Assembly (NCBI RefSeq): GCF_019209835.1
Contig: NZ_JAHUTS010000011.1
Coordinates: forward strand, 62,001-126,000
Length of the DNA: 64,000 nucleotides
Source: Enterovibrio paralichthyis
Lineage (GTDB): Bacteria > Pseudomonadota > Gammaproteobacteria > Enterobacterales > Vibrionaceae
Direction: 5' to 3'
Below the pieces are notes generated by a model, which was not told the origin of the DNA, did no database searches, and worked only from the letters and a program-made list of their open reading frames with translations. The position numbers and the translations under genes are program-made. Shown here in pieces: positions 17,550-25,984 of this stretch. Position 1 is the stretch's first letter, and the number at the start of each line of letters is the position of its first letter.

Positions 17550-17981
17550 ATGCCGCGAATTACCCGTTCTGCGCTGGTGCCGTATAGTGCAGAGCAGATG
17601 TTTAAACTTGTTAATGATGTGGAAGCCTACCCGGCGTTTTTACCGGGATGTGCCGGTTCACGTGTGCTGGAAGCGAGCGACAGTTCGATGACGGCATCAG
17701 TGGATGTGTCCAAAGCCGGGATCCGCAAAACCTTCACTACCCGCAACGAGCTAGTGAAAGGGGAAGCCATTAAGATGGAATTGGTCGACGGCCCGTTCCG
17801 CAAACTGGTGGGCGGCTGGCATTTTACTTCGCTGGATGTGGATGCCTGCAAAATCGAGCTGAATCTGGATTTTGAGTTCACTAATGGCTTGGTGGAGATG
17901 GCATTCGGCAAAATTTTTAACGAGTTGGCCATGAACATGGTGAAGGCGTTTACCCAAAGGGCGAGAGAAATTTATGAGTGA
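17550..17981 (+). CDS. ratA: RatA / coenzyme-Q-binding START-like protein
   Basis: 143 residues, the Polyketide_cyc/COQ10 fold (SRPBCC). Markers: ALVPYSAEQMFKLVNDVEAYPAFLPGC at the start and the C-terminal helix. In E. coli the homologue RatA (PasT) was reported to block 70S assembly, and homologues bind ubiquinone and support respiration; the physiological role remains argued. It is 8 bp overlapped (ATGAGTGA) by the rnfH gene, the standard ratA-rnfH pair next to smpB. ATG follows GAAAGGAGACGCT. Confidence 0.92.
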   Translation: MPRITRSALVPYSAEQMFKLVNDVEAYPAFLPGCAGSRVLEASDSSMTASVDVSKAGIRKTFTTRNELVKGEAIKMELVDGPFRKLVGGWHFTSLDVDACKIELNLDFEFTNGLVEMAFGKIFNELAMNMVKAFTQRAREIYE

Positions 17982-18324
17982 CGAAAAGCTGCTGCACGTT
18001 GAGGTGGTGTATGCCTTGCCGCAAGAGCAGCGCGTGTTCAAGGTGGTGGTAAAGCCGGATACCACGGTTGAGGCCATAATCCGCCAGTCTGGCATCTTGG
18101 ATGCTTACCCTGAAATCGACCTTGGCAGCAACAAAGTTGGTGTGTTCAGCCGCTTGGTGAAACTTGATGCTACTGTGTTTGATGGTGATCGAATCGAAAT
18201 CTACCGCCCGTTGGTGGCTGATCCAAAAGAAATCCGCCGCCGCCGTGCCGAGCGCATGAAGTCGGAAGGCAAATCTGATCCGGTAACCGGCGGGAAGGTG
18301 AATCCGCTGCGCAAAGGTGAGTAA
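17974..18324 (+). CDS. rnfH: RnfH (RatB) ubiquitin-like family protein
   Basis: 116 residues; UPF0125/RnfH beta-grasp protein. Markers: LHVEVVYALPQEQRVFKVVV, GVFSRLV and DGDRIEIYRPLVADPKEIRRRRAE. Often called the antitoxin-like partner of RatA, although no direct neutralisation is well established. Translationally coupled to ratA by an 8-bp overlap; followed by a bidirectional terminator. Confidence 0.92.
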   Translation: MSDEKLLHVEVVYALPQEQRVFKVVVKPDTTVEAIIRQSGILDAYPEIDLGSNKVGVFSRLVKLDATVFDGDRIEIYRPLVADPKEIRRRRAERMKSEGKSDPVTGGKVNPLRKGE

Positions 18325-18358
18325 TTCTGCTTTCTGATTGCGGATAAGAATAAAAAAG

Positions 18359-18388
18359 AAAAGCGGTGGTCATTGGCCACCGCTTTTT
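18359..18388. terminator. Bidirectional terminator between rnfH and the M66 protease gene
   Basis: AAAAGCGGTGG pairs with CCACCGCTTTT, followed by T's on the plus strand and, after the complementary A-rich side, by T's on the minus strand. Confidence 0.85.
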
Positions 18389-18395
18389 TGATGGA

Positions 18396-21300
18396 TTAAA
18401 GCTTCAGCCAGGCATCCTGCCAGTATGGTGAGCGACTCGGCTCATAGCTTGGGTTGCTGCACCAGCCTGAATTTGGCCACGGTTTGCACTGGTAGAGCTT
18501 TTTGTTGTGCGCCCTGACAATATCCCCGGCCTGATAGGCTAAACCTGCCTCGTAATCTGGGTATTCACCCGGAACAGGAGGAGTAATGTCCGGCTCCTCG
18601 GTATCAGGCGCACCGCAGCTGGTGTCGTCTGTTTGTTTCCATACGCCCCATTCACCCGTGGTACCCGGCTCTTCGCCTTTGGTCCACCAACCGGCCAGCC
18701 AAACAGTGCCTTGGTGCGAAACTTTATCACCGCCCACGTATGTTGCCTTTTTCTCCCAGTTGGCAATACAAACCGCACTTGCTTCCACGGTTACGATGCG
18801 AGTGACGGAGACTGTCTGCCCCTCACTGTCTGTCACACTGTAAGTCAGCACATAGTCGCCCGGTGTTTGGGTGTCCACGCTGCCTGAAACAACAATGCTG
18901 GCGGTAATGTCACCGTCTTCTGCATCAAATGCCTGAATGCCATCCAATGGATTGAATGCATCGCCCTGTTGCAGGGTAATGTGCTCTGCGCCTGTGAGAG
19001 TCGGCGCCTCGCCAAGCTCTGTGGTAACAACGCCTGCCTTCAGTTCGACGGTTGGCGCGGTAATGGCAGTGCTCGCCAGCAGCTGGTTATCACAGAAAAG
19101 TTCAGCGCGGTAAGGGATGAGCGCCGTTTCCACATTGACATGGAAGCGGTTCATCAGGCCTTCCTTAAAGCGGCGGTTGTGCAGGTTGAATGTCTGGGTG
19201 CCGCCTTGTTGGGTAAGGACATTCAGCTGGCATGACGATGTCGTAAAGTTATCTGCATACACTGCACCGTAAGCGCCGTGCAGCGCAGGGTAGATGTAGC
19301 TTGGCAGTGAGTTGGTAGGATCGTAATAACCGACCAAGGTGGTGACAGCAATGCCCTGTTTCGTTGCAATACGTGGCACGGTTTTGTCGATGATATCTTT
19401 TTCCACTTCCATCCATTGACCCGCTTCAAAACGGTAGGCGTACTTGGTGCCGTTGACCAGAAGTTGGGATTGATCGCCGAAGTAAATGTGGGAGTTGTAG
19501 CCTGCTGAGGAGCTGAATACCACGACCTTGCCTTCGAAACTGCTATCTGCAGGCAGGTAGAATTCACGCGCCCAATAGCCGTTTCCGGTGTTGATGCGCA
19601 CTGCATCGGCGTCTTGGAACAGTTCGTGAAACTTGCGGCTATCCGCGCCAAATTGGCTCAGGGTATTGTTGTCGCTGACAGTCACTATGTTGTAGGCCAA
19701 ATCGTCCTTCACATTGTGCTGCCAAGGTTCCATACGCTGACTTTCCGGGTTCCATTTGCTGAAACCGGTTGGAGAGGCTGGGTCGAAATTAGCTTTGCCT
19801 TCAAGGAAGTTCTGGAACACGTTCAGTTCATAAGGGGTGTGGAGCGTGTACTCGTTGCCTTTCGGATGAAGCGGCCAGCCGCCCGCCATGGTGCCCTTGC
19901 CAAAACTGTGTCCTGAAAACGGCTCTGCGCATTGGCCTTCGTAGCACGTTGAGCCGTTGGTTCTGGCTTTGCTCAGGTTAGGCAGGAAAGTGTTGGTAAA
20001 CAGATCCCAACCCCAGGTGGAATTGATGTTGGTAGAGCTGTTGTGCACTGAGCCTGCAAACCCACCCAGATAGTGGGCTTCTGCGTGTGTGCCTGCGCCA
20101 AATTCATGGCCGACTTCGTGGCTGAACTCATTGCCGGTTGAGCTGACGACTGAAGCGACACCTGCATAAGAGCCGAGCAGCCCGTGGTTGATAATGCCGT
20201 TGCTGTAATTGCCCCGTGAGTTATTCACCGTCACCTGTGCGGCGAAGTAAGGTGCGCTGATGTTCCACTGCGAGCCGTTCATCACATCGGCGCTATGTAC
20301 GCCGTAGTTGGCACTGTTGATACCGGCGGAAATCAGCTCGCGGGCAATGCGGTAGTGGGAATCACTGCCGTAGGCGTCGGCTTTACTTGGGTCGACATCG
20401 ACCAGTAACCTGCCGTCCGGCAACATGATTTCTTCGAGGTGGATCGGCGCGTAAGGGTTGACGATAAGCTTGCTGATTTGCAGGGACTGGAAGTAATCGC
20501 GGTGCAGGTTTTCATCAGTCATAAAGCGGAATTCACCGCGTGGTTCGGTCAGCAGGCCCACATCTACCGTGTTCATGATAAGCGTCGTGTTTGCGCCAAC
20601 TTTTATTCCTTCAACCACGCCTTCCTGATTGCCGTCATTGAACGTCAGGCTAAAGCCCGGTTCAACCGCTTCGGCAGGCAAAATGCCGGTGTAGGCTTTA
20701 TCGCTGTATGCCAGTTTGCTGTAATCAAGATCAGATTGGGCAACCCAGTCGCCACCGACATTGTTGTAGGTAATACGGTTGCCTGAGGAAAGTGTGTCGA
20801 TGCCATGAGTGTAATGAATACGCGAGTTGTATCCGGCCTGCGAAGAGAAAGTAATGATCTTTCCATCAAGCTCTGCGCCTTCTGGCAACATAAAGTCGTA
20901 GGCAAAGTTACCGTTACTGGTTGCGATTTCTACTGTGTCATGTTCGATCAGCAGGGCTTTGAAAGCCGCCTTTCCTGATTCGTAGGCGATGGCGTCGATA
21001 GCCTGCTGTGAAGCAATACGGTGGGCGTAGCTGTCTGGCACAACAAGGTCTAGATCCACGTCAATTTGGCCTGTGAGTTTTGGCTGTGCAGAAGGCTGGC
21101 GCATGGTTGCCCGGTGCACTTCTTCACCCTCGCGGTTTTTTACCACGACAGAGATGTTTTTACCTACTAGCGCCTCACTGTCTTTAGGCTCGAAGATGAC
21201 CAACGCTTTGCGCAAGGCAACAAGGTGCGGCTGGCGATCGCCGTCAATACCATGCACAGTCGGTACGATCACACTCTGCGCCATACTGACACTGGCGGCG

Positions 21301-21440
21301 AGGGTGCCCTGCGTATCTGACGGAAGCGATTTTTGGTTAAAGTAGACGGTTTGGGTGCTTTGCGTTTCTGCAAAGACTGCCTGAGTGCTCATGCCAGTAA
21401 GAAGGGCAGGGATCAGGCAAGCCAAAAGTTTCTTGCTCAT
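18396..21440 (-). CDS. Secreted M66 (StcE-like) zinc metalloprotease with Ig-like and chitin-binding modules
   Basis: 1014 residues with a signal peptide (MSKKLLACLIPALLTGMSTQAVFA). The catalytic domain resembles StcE/TagA mucinases: HEVGH at 441-445 and HYLGGF at 456-461. The third zinc ligand, expected ten residues after the first His, is Thr451; His452 or His456 would have to serve (see findings). Two similar beta segments (about 177-233 and about 610-670, both with SS-AGYNS-I) flank it. Then an Ig-like DUF5011-type domain (DAEDGDITASIVVSG) and two C-terminal CBM5/12 chitin-binding modules (WLAGWWTKGEEPG; the last ends the protein). Likely a type II-secreted glycoprotein or mucin protease that can anchor to chitin. 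Monocistronic. Confidence 0.85.
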   Translation of the reverse strand: MSKKLLACLIPALLTGMSTQAVFAETQSTQTVYFNQKSLPSDTQGTLAASVSMAQSVIVPTVHGIDGDRQPHLVALRKALVIFEPKDSEALVGKNISVVVKNREGEEVHRATMRQPSAQPKLTGQIDVDLDLVVPDSYAHRIASQQAIDAIAYESGKAAFKALLIEHDTVEIATSNGNFAYDFMLPEGAELDGKIITFSSQAGYNSRIHYTHGIDTLSSGNRITYNNVGGDWVAQSDLDYSKLAYSDKAYTGILPAEAVEPGFSLTFNDGNQEGVVEGIKVGANTTLIMNTVDVGLLTEPRGEFRFMTDENLHRDYFQSLQISKLIVNPYAPIHLEEIMLPDGRLLVDVDPSKADAYGSDSHYRIARELISAGINSANYGVHSADVMNGSQWNISAPYFAAQVTVNNSRGNYSNGIINHGLLGSYAGVASVVSSTGNEFSHEVGHEFGAGTHAEAHYLGGFAGSVHNSSTNINSTWGWDLFTNTFLPNLSKARTNGSTCYEGQCAEPFSGHSFGKGTMAGGWPLHPKGNEYTLHTPYELNVFQNFLEGKANFDPASPTGFSKWNPESQRMEPWQHNVKDDLAYNIVTVSDNNTLSQFGADSRKFHELFQDADAVRINTGNGYWAREFYLPADSSFEGKVVVFSSSAGYNSHIYFGDQSQLLVNGTKYAYRFEAGQWMEVEKDIIDKTVPRIATKQGIAVTTLVGYYDPTNSLPSYIYPALHGAYGAVYADNFTTSSCQLNVLTQQGGTQTFNLHNRRFKEGLMNRFHVNVETALIPYRAELFCDNQLLASTAITAPTVELKAGVVTTELGEAPTLTGAEHITLQQGDAFNPLDGIQAFDAEDGDITASIVVSGSVDTQTPGDYVLTYSVTDSEGQTVSVTRIVTVEASAVCIANWEKKATYVGGDKVSHQGTVWLAGWWTKGEEPGTTGEWGVWKQTDDTSCGAPDTEEPDITPPVPGEYPDYEAGLAYQAGDIVRAHNKKLYQCKPWPNSGWCSNPSYEPSRSPYWQDAWLKL

Positions 21441-21665
21441 ATGCTGATTGTTGCTCTGGTTAATAGGAAGGGGCGGGAATATATAGAGGGATGAATAAGT
21501 TAGTGATCAAAACAAGCGGTTATTTGAACCAGTGCCTCAAATCAAAACGCTAAATTGGCAGCAGGCGCACTGCAGTGACAATTTTTCGGCGATTTTTCGA
21601 GGAAATTCAAGTAATTGACGCTGTCAAGAAAGGAAGGCGAAACGAAATAAAATCCATACAAAACA

Positions 21666-21699
21666 AAAGGAAGCGCCATTCCATAGGGACGCTTCCTTT
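21666..21699 (-). terminator. ppk2 terminator
   Basis: AAAGGAAGCG pairs with CGCTTCCTTT around a 14-base loop; on the minus strand it ends in TTTTGTTTTG, 15 bp after the ppk2 stop. Confidence 0.85.
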
Positions 21700-21713
21700 G
21701 CAAGAGGTGGTTT

Positions 21714-22535
21714 TCAGCTGAGATCTTCAGTTACATCCGGTACGAAGCTCTGGCTTTCCAATGGTACCCGTACATACCCCTCTTTGTTGATCTCCGGCAA
21801 TTCGATAGGGTCATATTCAATCGCTTCGTAAGGAATACTTGTAAGCAGGTGTGAAATACAGTTCAGGCGTGCCCGCTTTTTATTGTCGGCTTCAACTACC
21901 CACCAGGGGGATTCTTTGGTGTCGGTAAAGGCAAACATCTTGTCTTTGGCTTCGCTGTATTCCACCCAGCGGCTGCGGGATTCCAAATCCATCGGGCTGA
22001 ATTTCCAGCGTTTCATGGGGGTGGTGATGCGTTCGCTGAAGCGTTTTTCCTGTTCCTCGTCGGAAACTGAAAACCAGTACTTAAGCAAGATGATGCCAGA
22101 GCGTTGCAGCATGCGCTCGAACTCGGGACAGGTACGCATAAACTCTTCGTACTGGTCATCGGAGCAAAAGCCCATGACCCGTTCTACACCGGCGCGGTTG
22201 TACCAGCTACGGTCAAACAGGACGATTTCGCCTGCGGCTGGAAGGTGGGAAACATAGCGCTGGAAATACCATTGGGTGCGTTCACGTTCTGTGGGTTTAT
22301 CCAGCGCGACAATGCGGCAAACACGGGGGTTGAGCTTTTCGGTAATGCGTTTGATGACGCCGCCTTTCCCTGCGGCATCGCGCCCTTCAAACACCACCAC
22401 CACTTTCAAGCCTTTCAGCTTCACCCACTCCTGCAGTTTGACCAGCTCGGTTTGCAGTTCCGCAAGCTTGTTTTCGTAGGCTGATTTGGAGAGTTTTTTG
22501 GATTTTTTGTCTTTGGGCGTGTTGGAATCTGCCAT
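21714..22535 (-). CDS. ppk2: Polyphosphate kinase 2
   Basis: 273 residues, a single-domain PPK2 that phosphorylates nucleoside diphosphates from polyphosphate (or the reverse). Walker A GRDAAGKGG, the lid region and Walker B DRSWYNRAGVERVMGF are intact, as is KYWFSVSDEEQ. ATG 22535 has an AGGAAG ribosome site; a longer frame to 22595 lacks one. Nucleotide preference cannot be read from sequence. It stands between the M66 protease and cutC genes, all leftward, but intergenic gaps and a terminator suggest it is transcribed separately from the protease. Confidence 0.93.
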   Translation of the reverse strand: MADSNTPKDKKSKKLSKSAYENKLAELQTELVKLQEWVKLKGLKVVVVFEGRDAAGKGGVIKRITEKLNPRVCRIVALDKPTERERTQWYFQRYVSHLPAAGEIVLFDRSWYNRAGVERVMGFCSDDQYEEFMRTCPEFERMLQRSGIILLKYWFSVSDEEQEKRFSERITTPMKRWKFSPMDLESRSRWVEYSEAKDKMFAFTDTKESPWWVVEADNKKRARLNCISHLLTSIPYEAIEYDPIELPEINKEGYVRVPLESQSFVPDVTEDLS

Positions 22536-22630
22536 CGTACCGCTTCCTTTCGTTGGTCTTATTTTCACCGTAGAAAGTGAGGGGGATGTTTGCAATCCCC
22601 CTTTTGGAAAAGTGCGATGCTGGCTGGTGG

Positions 22631-23368
22631 TCAGGCGCGGATGGCGGCAATGGTCTGGGCGATTGTCTCAGGGTTGGTAACAGTGATCGCGAAATCAGAG
22701 TCACCGCTGCCCATGGTGGCTTTCTCGTTGCGGTAGCTCATCAGGGAGTTGCGCACTGTTTTGCCTGAAAGGTGAATTTCGGTAACGCCGGTTTGTTCGA
22801 TGATGCGCTTGGCGTTATCCGGTGAAACACCTGCGCCCGGCATAATACTGAGTCTGCCTTGGGTAAAAGCGACCATTTCTTTGAGGGTACCAATACCTTC
22901 GTCAGCGCGTTTGGCAAGGCCAGAGGTGAGAACGCGCTCAACGCCATGGGACATCAAAAACTCCAGCGCATCGAACGGCGCTGAGCAATGGTCGATGGCG
23001 CGGTGGAAAGTCATCCCCATGCCGGAAGCGGCCTTCACCATGTCGGCAACGACAGTCTCATCAATTCTGCCGTCTGCTTTCAATGCGCCGATCACCACAC
23101 CATTCAGGCCAGCCTGCTTGGCGGTATGGATGTCAGCCAGCATGATTTCAACGTCGTCACTGTTGTAGAGAAAATCTCCTTCGCGTGGGCGGATAATGCC
23201 GTAAACCGGAATGCCTGATATGCGCGCCGCCTGTTTCATGTAGCCTGCGCTGGCGGTTAACCCGCCTGTCGCCAGTGAACTGCAAAGCTCAATGCGCCCA
23301 GCACCAGCTTTTTCGGCAATTGGAAGGGATTCAATACTATCAATACACACTTCGACCAACACAGACAT
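22631..23368 (-). CDS. cutC: CutC family protein
   Basis: 245 residues, TIM-barrel CutC. Markers: VEVCIDSIESLPIAEKAGAGRIELCSSL split across the start, GGLTASAGYMK, MTFHRAIDHC, ILTSG-like RVLTSGLAKRA and MPGAGVS. Long described as a copper homeostasis protein, although copper roles in E. coli have been questioned. Start ATG follows GGAGAG. Leftward, with about 95 bp to ppk2. Confidence 0.93.
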   Translation of the reverse strand: MSVLVEVCIDSIESLPIAEKAGAGRIELCSSLATGGLTASAGYMKQAARISGIPVYGIIRPREGDFLYNSDDVEIMLADIHTAKQAGLNGVVIGALKADGRIDETVVADMVKAASGMGMTFHRAIDHCSAPFDALEFLMSHGVERVLTSGLAKRADEGIGTLKEMVAFTQGRLSIMPGAGVSPDNAKRIIEQTGVTEIHLSGKTVRNSLMSYRNEKATMGSGDSDFAITVTNPETIAQTIAAIRA

Positions 23369-23560
23369 ACAACTCTCCTTGCAAATGGGAGACTCATCAT
23401 CAACGAGTTAGCGGTGGAATTGAAGCGGTGGGGGTGTAAAAGTTTGGTAAAAGTTGGTTAAGAGCGGGAAGAGCAGGACCTATAAAGTCCCTTTGAAACT
23501 CTGAAGTGCGGGCTTAATCAAGAGGTGGTGAACCACCAAATCTCTGAGGCTCAAATACAA

Positions 23561-23582
23561 AAAGGGCCCGGTGGTCCGGGCC
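23561..23582 (-). terminator. Terminator after the peroxiredoxin gene
   Basis: GGCCCGG / CCGGGCC stem with TGGT loop; the minus strand continues CCTTTTTG. It lies about 80 bp beyond the prx stop. Confidence 0.8.
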
Positions 23583-23660
23583 TCAATTTTATTTTTATAG
23601 CTGACTTTTGGCTTTACGCTTACGCGTTAGGGGGAAACTGCGCGAGCAGCTTGCCAAAAC

Positions 23661-24263
23661 TTACAGGTCTTCAGTGTGCTCAGACAGGTAAGCTGCAACG
23701 CCTTTAGGAGATGCGTCCATACCTGCTTTACCTTTTTCCCACTGAGCTGGACATACTTCGCCGTGCTCTTGGTGGAAGTTCAGAGCGTCAACCATGCGCA
23801 GCATCTCGTCGATGTTACGGCCCAGTGGCAGGTCGTTAACGACTTGGTGACGAACCATGCCGTCTTCGTCGATCAGGAAAGAACCACGGAAAGCAACGCC
23901 TGCTTCTGGGTGCTCAACGTCGTATGCTTTGCAGATTTCGTGCTTAACGTCCGCTACCAGTGGGTATTTAACTTGGCCGATACCGCCGTTGTCCACTGGA
24001 GTGTTACGCCATGCGTTGTGAGAGAACTGAGAGTCGATTGAAACACCGATAACTTCTACACCTTTCTCTTGGAAATCAGCGTGACGCTTGTCGAATGCGA
24101 TCAGCTCAGAAGGACATACGAAGGTGAAGTCCAGTGGGTAGAAGAAAAGAACTGCTTTCTTACCTTTAGTGAACTCTTTCAGGTTGAAGTTTTCTACGAT
24201 CTCACCATTGCCCAGAACTGCTGCTGCAGTGAAGTCTGGTGCTTGACGGCCTACTAGTACCAT
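23661..24263 (-). CDS. prx: Typical 2-Cys peroxiredoxin (PrxC/Prx2 type)
   Basis: 200 residues, AhpC/TSA family. Peroxidatic Cys50 in DFTFVCPSELIAF and resolving Cys171 in GEVCPAQW. Reduces hydrogen peroxide and organic peroxides using thioredoxin or AhpF-type donors. It is divergent from oxyR with a 130-bp shared promoter, matching the oxyR2-prx2 arrangement of Vibrio vulnificus. This predicts direct OxyR control. A terminator follows. Confidence 0.94.
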   Translation of the reverse strand: MVLVGRQAPDFTAAAVLGNGEIVENFNLKEFTKGKKAVLFFYPLDFTFVCPSELIAFDKRHADFQEKGVEVIGVSIDSQFSHNAWRNTPVDNGGIGQVKYPLVADVKHEICKAYDVEHPEAGVAFRGSFLIDEDGMVRHQVVNDLPLGRNIDEMLRMVDALNFHQEHGEVCPAQWEKGKAGMDASPKGVAAYLSEHTEDL

Positions 24264-24393
24264 TTCTCAGCTCCTAAAAATGTTTAATTATCAGGCTTAA
24301 ACGCCCTGATTCATCTATGAACGGGACAAACTATAATGGAACTGCTAGATTGGAAAAAGCGGATTTAACAGATTAACACAATCGGAAAAATCG

Positions 24394-25290
24394 ATGACAA
24401 AATTCCCTTCTCTCAAACAACTCCATTATTTGGTCACACTGTATGAAACCCGCCATTTTGGCGAGGCTGCCAAACAGTGTTTCGTTAGCCAGTCTACACT
24501 AAGTTCCGGCATACAGAACCTTGAAGAACTGATTGGATCTCAGCTTATTGAGCGCGATAACAAAACCTTGGTTTTTTCCGCGATAGGCGAAGATGTGGTA
24601 TCCCGCAGCCGTGAGATTCTGGCACGTAGTCAGGATCTGATGGAGCTGACGCAAGTCAGTGAAAAGCCGATGCAGGGCAACCTGCGGCTGGGCTGTATCC
24701 CCACCATTGCCCCCTTCCTGTTGTGTGATTTGGTGCAGGCGGTCAACCGGCAATATCCCGAACTGCATCTATTGCTGCGTGAAGACACCACCGCCAACCT
24801 GCTGACCGCACTGAAAAGCGGCGAGATGGATGTGCTGATCTTGGCATTGCCGGTTGAGATTGGTGGCATGCAAAGCCGTATTGTGGGTAAAGACGTTTTC
24901 AAAATGGTGCTCAATACCACGCAGGCTAAAAACGTCAATGTGCCTGTGAGATATGCCGACCTTCCTGATGAATCAGTGTTTTTGCTGGAGCGGGAACACT
25001 GTCTGACTGATCATGCCGTGTCTGCGTGCCAACTTACTTCATCGGAAAAGATAAACCCTTTCACAGCAACCAGTTTGCACACTCTGGTGCAGATGGTCGC
25101 GAATGGACTGGGCACTACCTTCCTGCCGCAAATGGCGATCAACCATGGGTTAATTGATAACCTGGACTTGGTTGTGGTTGAGCCGCCTGGCCGCGAAGCC
25201 TACCGGGAGATCGGTCTGGTCTGGCGTCCGACGTCGAGCCGTAAGGCGACATTTGAGCAGTTGGCCGATTTGGTGGAAACCCTGCTGTAA
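24394..25290 (+). CDS. oxyR: Hydrogen-peroxide sensor OxyR (OxyR2-like)
   Basis: 298 residues, LysR family. N-terminal HTH (LKQLHYLVTLYETRHFGEAAKQC), C-terminal sensor domain. The redox pair Cys203 and Cys212 is spaced exactly as Cys199/Cys208 of E. coli OxyR. Two residues before Cys203 is Glu (EREHC), where E. coli has Gly; a Glu there is, as I recall, the feature linked to the peroxide hypersensitivity of V. vulnificus OxyR2. Divergent to the peroxiredoxin gene, its probable target. Confidence 0.93.
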   Translation: MTKFPSLKQLHYLVTLYETRHFGEAAKQCFVSQSTLSSGIQNLEELIGSQLIERDNKTLVFSAIGEDVVSRSREILARSQDLMELTQVSEKPMQGNLRLGCIPTIAPFLLCDLVQAVNRQYPELHLLLREDTTANLLTALKSGEMDVLILALPVEIGGMQSRIVGKDVFKMVLNTTQAKNVNVPVRYADLPDESVFLLEREHCLTDHAVSACQLTSSEKINPFTATSLHTLVQMVANGLGTTFLPQMAINHGLIDNLDLVVVEPPGREAYREIGLVWRPTSSRKATFEQLADLVETLL

Positions 25291-25984
25291 CTTAAAAACG
25301 CAGTGGGTGGGCTGGGGATTATTCATTCTGTTTCGGCGTGACAACGCCTGAAAATGATGAAATTTCCCCAGTTTTTTCAATATGCTTTAGTACTTTTTGG
25401 TATTCGCAATAACTTTGGTCGAATCATCCTCTTATTTCCCTCTTTTTAGATTTTAATTTTGTTTACAATTTTGTAACCAATATGCATTCCTGAAATTAAA
25501 TTCTGTCGGAATGCCGACATTTTTTTTATCAATTATTAATCACTTAATCTGCATAACTGTTTCTCTGTCACAAAATCAAATGATGTTATCTTTTTGTAAT
25601 AAAAAGATTTTCTGCACAAATTCCATACAGGTGCTACGTTTAAAACATGCCGTACAAATATTCGGTGTGTTAGTTGTTTGTGTAATTTAATTTCGTAAGT
25701 GGTTACAAAAATCACTCCAAAGGATGAAAAGGTCACAAACCGTATAACCCTCTAAGATTCGTTTTAATTTAGTGTTTTGAGTTAAAACTCTATATTTTTT
25801 AAATTATTGAAATATATACAAATATAAGAATTAATACTTAAGTCTAACCTTGGCTTAGGTGTTGACGCACAAAAAGAAATACGCCAGCTTAATGGGGTGT
25901 TTCGGCGATGTGAATGTATTCGAAGCAGTAAGGGATTATTGAGTACCGTTGTGATTTAGTTACAAATGGAAATGGAGGCCTTTT
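25291..25984 (+). other. Long A+T-rich gap between oxyR and aceB
   Basis: About 694 bases with no protein gene I can support. It contains a strong Rho-independent terminator at 25504-25527, unusually far (214 bp) from the oxyR stop, and beyond it an A+T-rich stretch that must hold the aceB promoter and operators. The aceB ribosome site is GGAGG at about 25974-25978. Confidence 0.6.
25504..25527 (+). terminator. Isolated Rho-independent terminator
   Basis: TGTCGG / CCGACA stem, AATG loop, followed by eight T's. It either ends a long oxyR 3' untranslated region or an independent small RNA. Confidence 0.85.

Noticed and set aside
25940..25970. CRP site in front of aceB (TGTGATTTAGTTACAAA)
   Set aside because: Only the left half matches TGTGA; the right half is poor.
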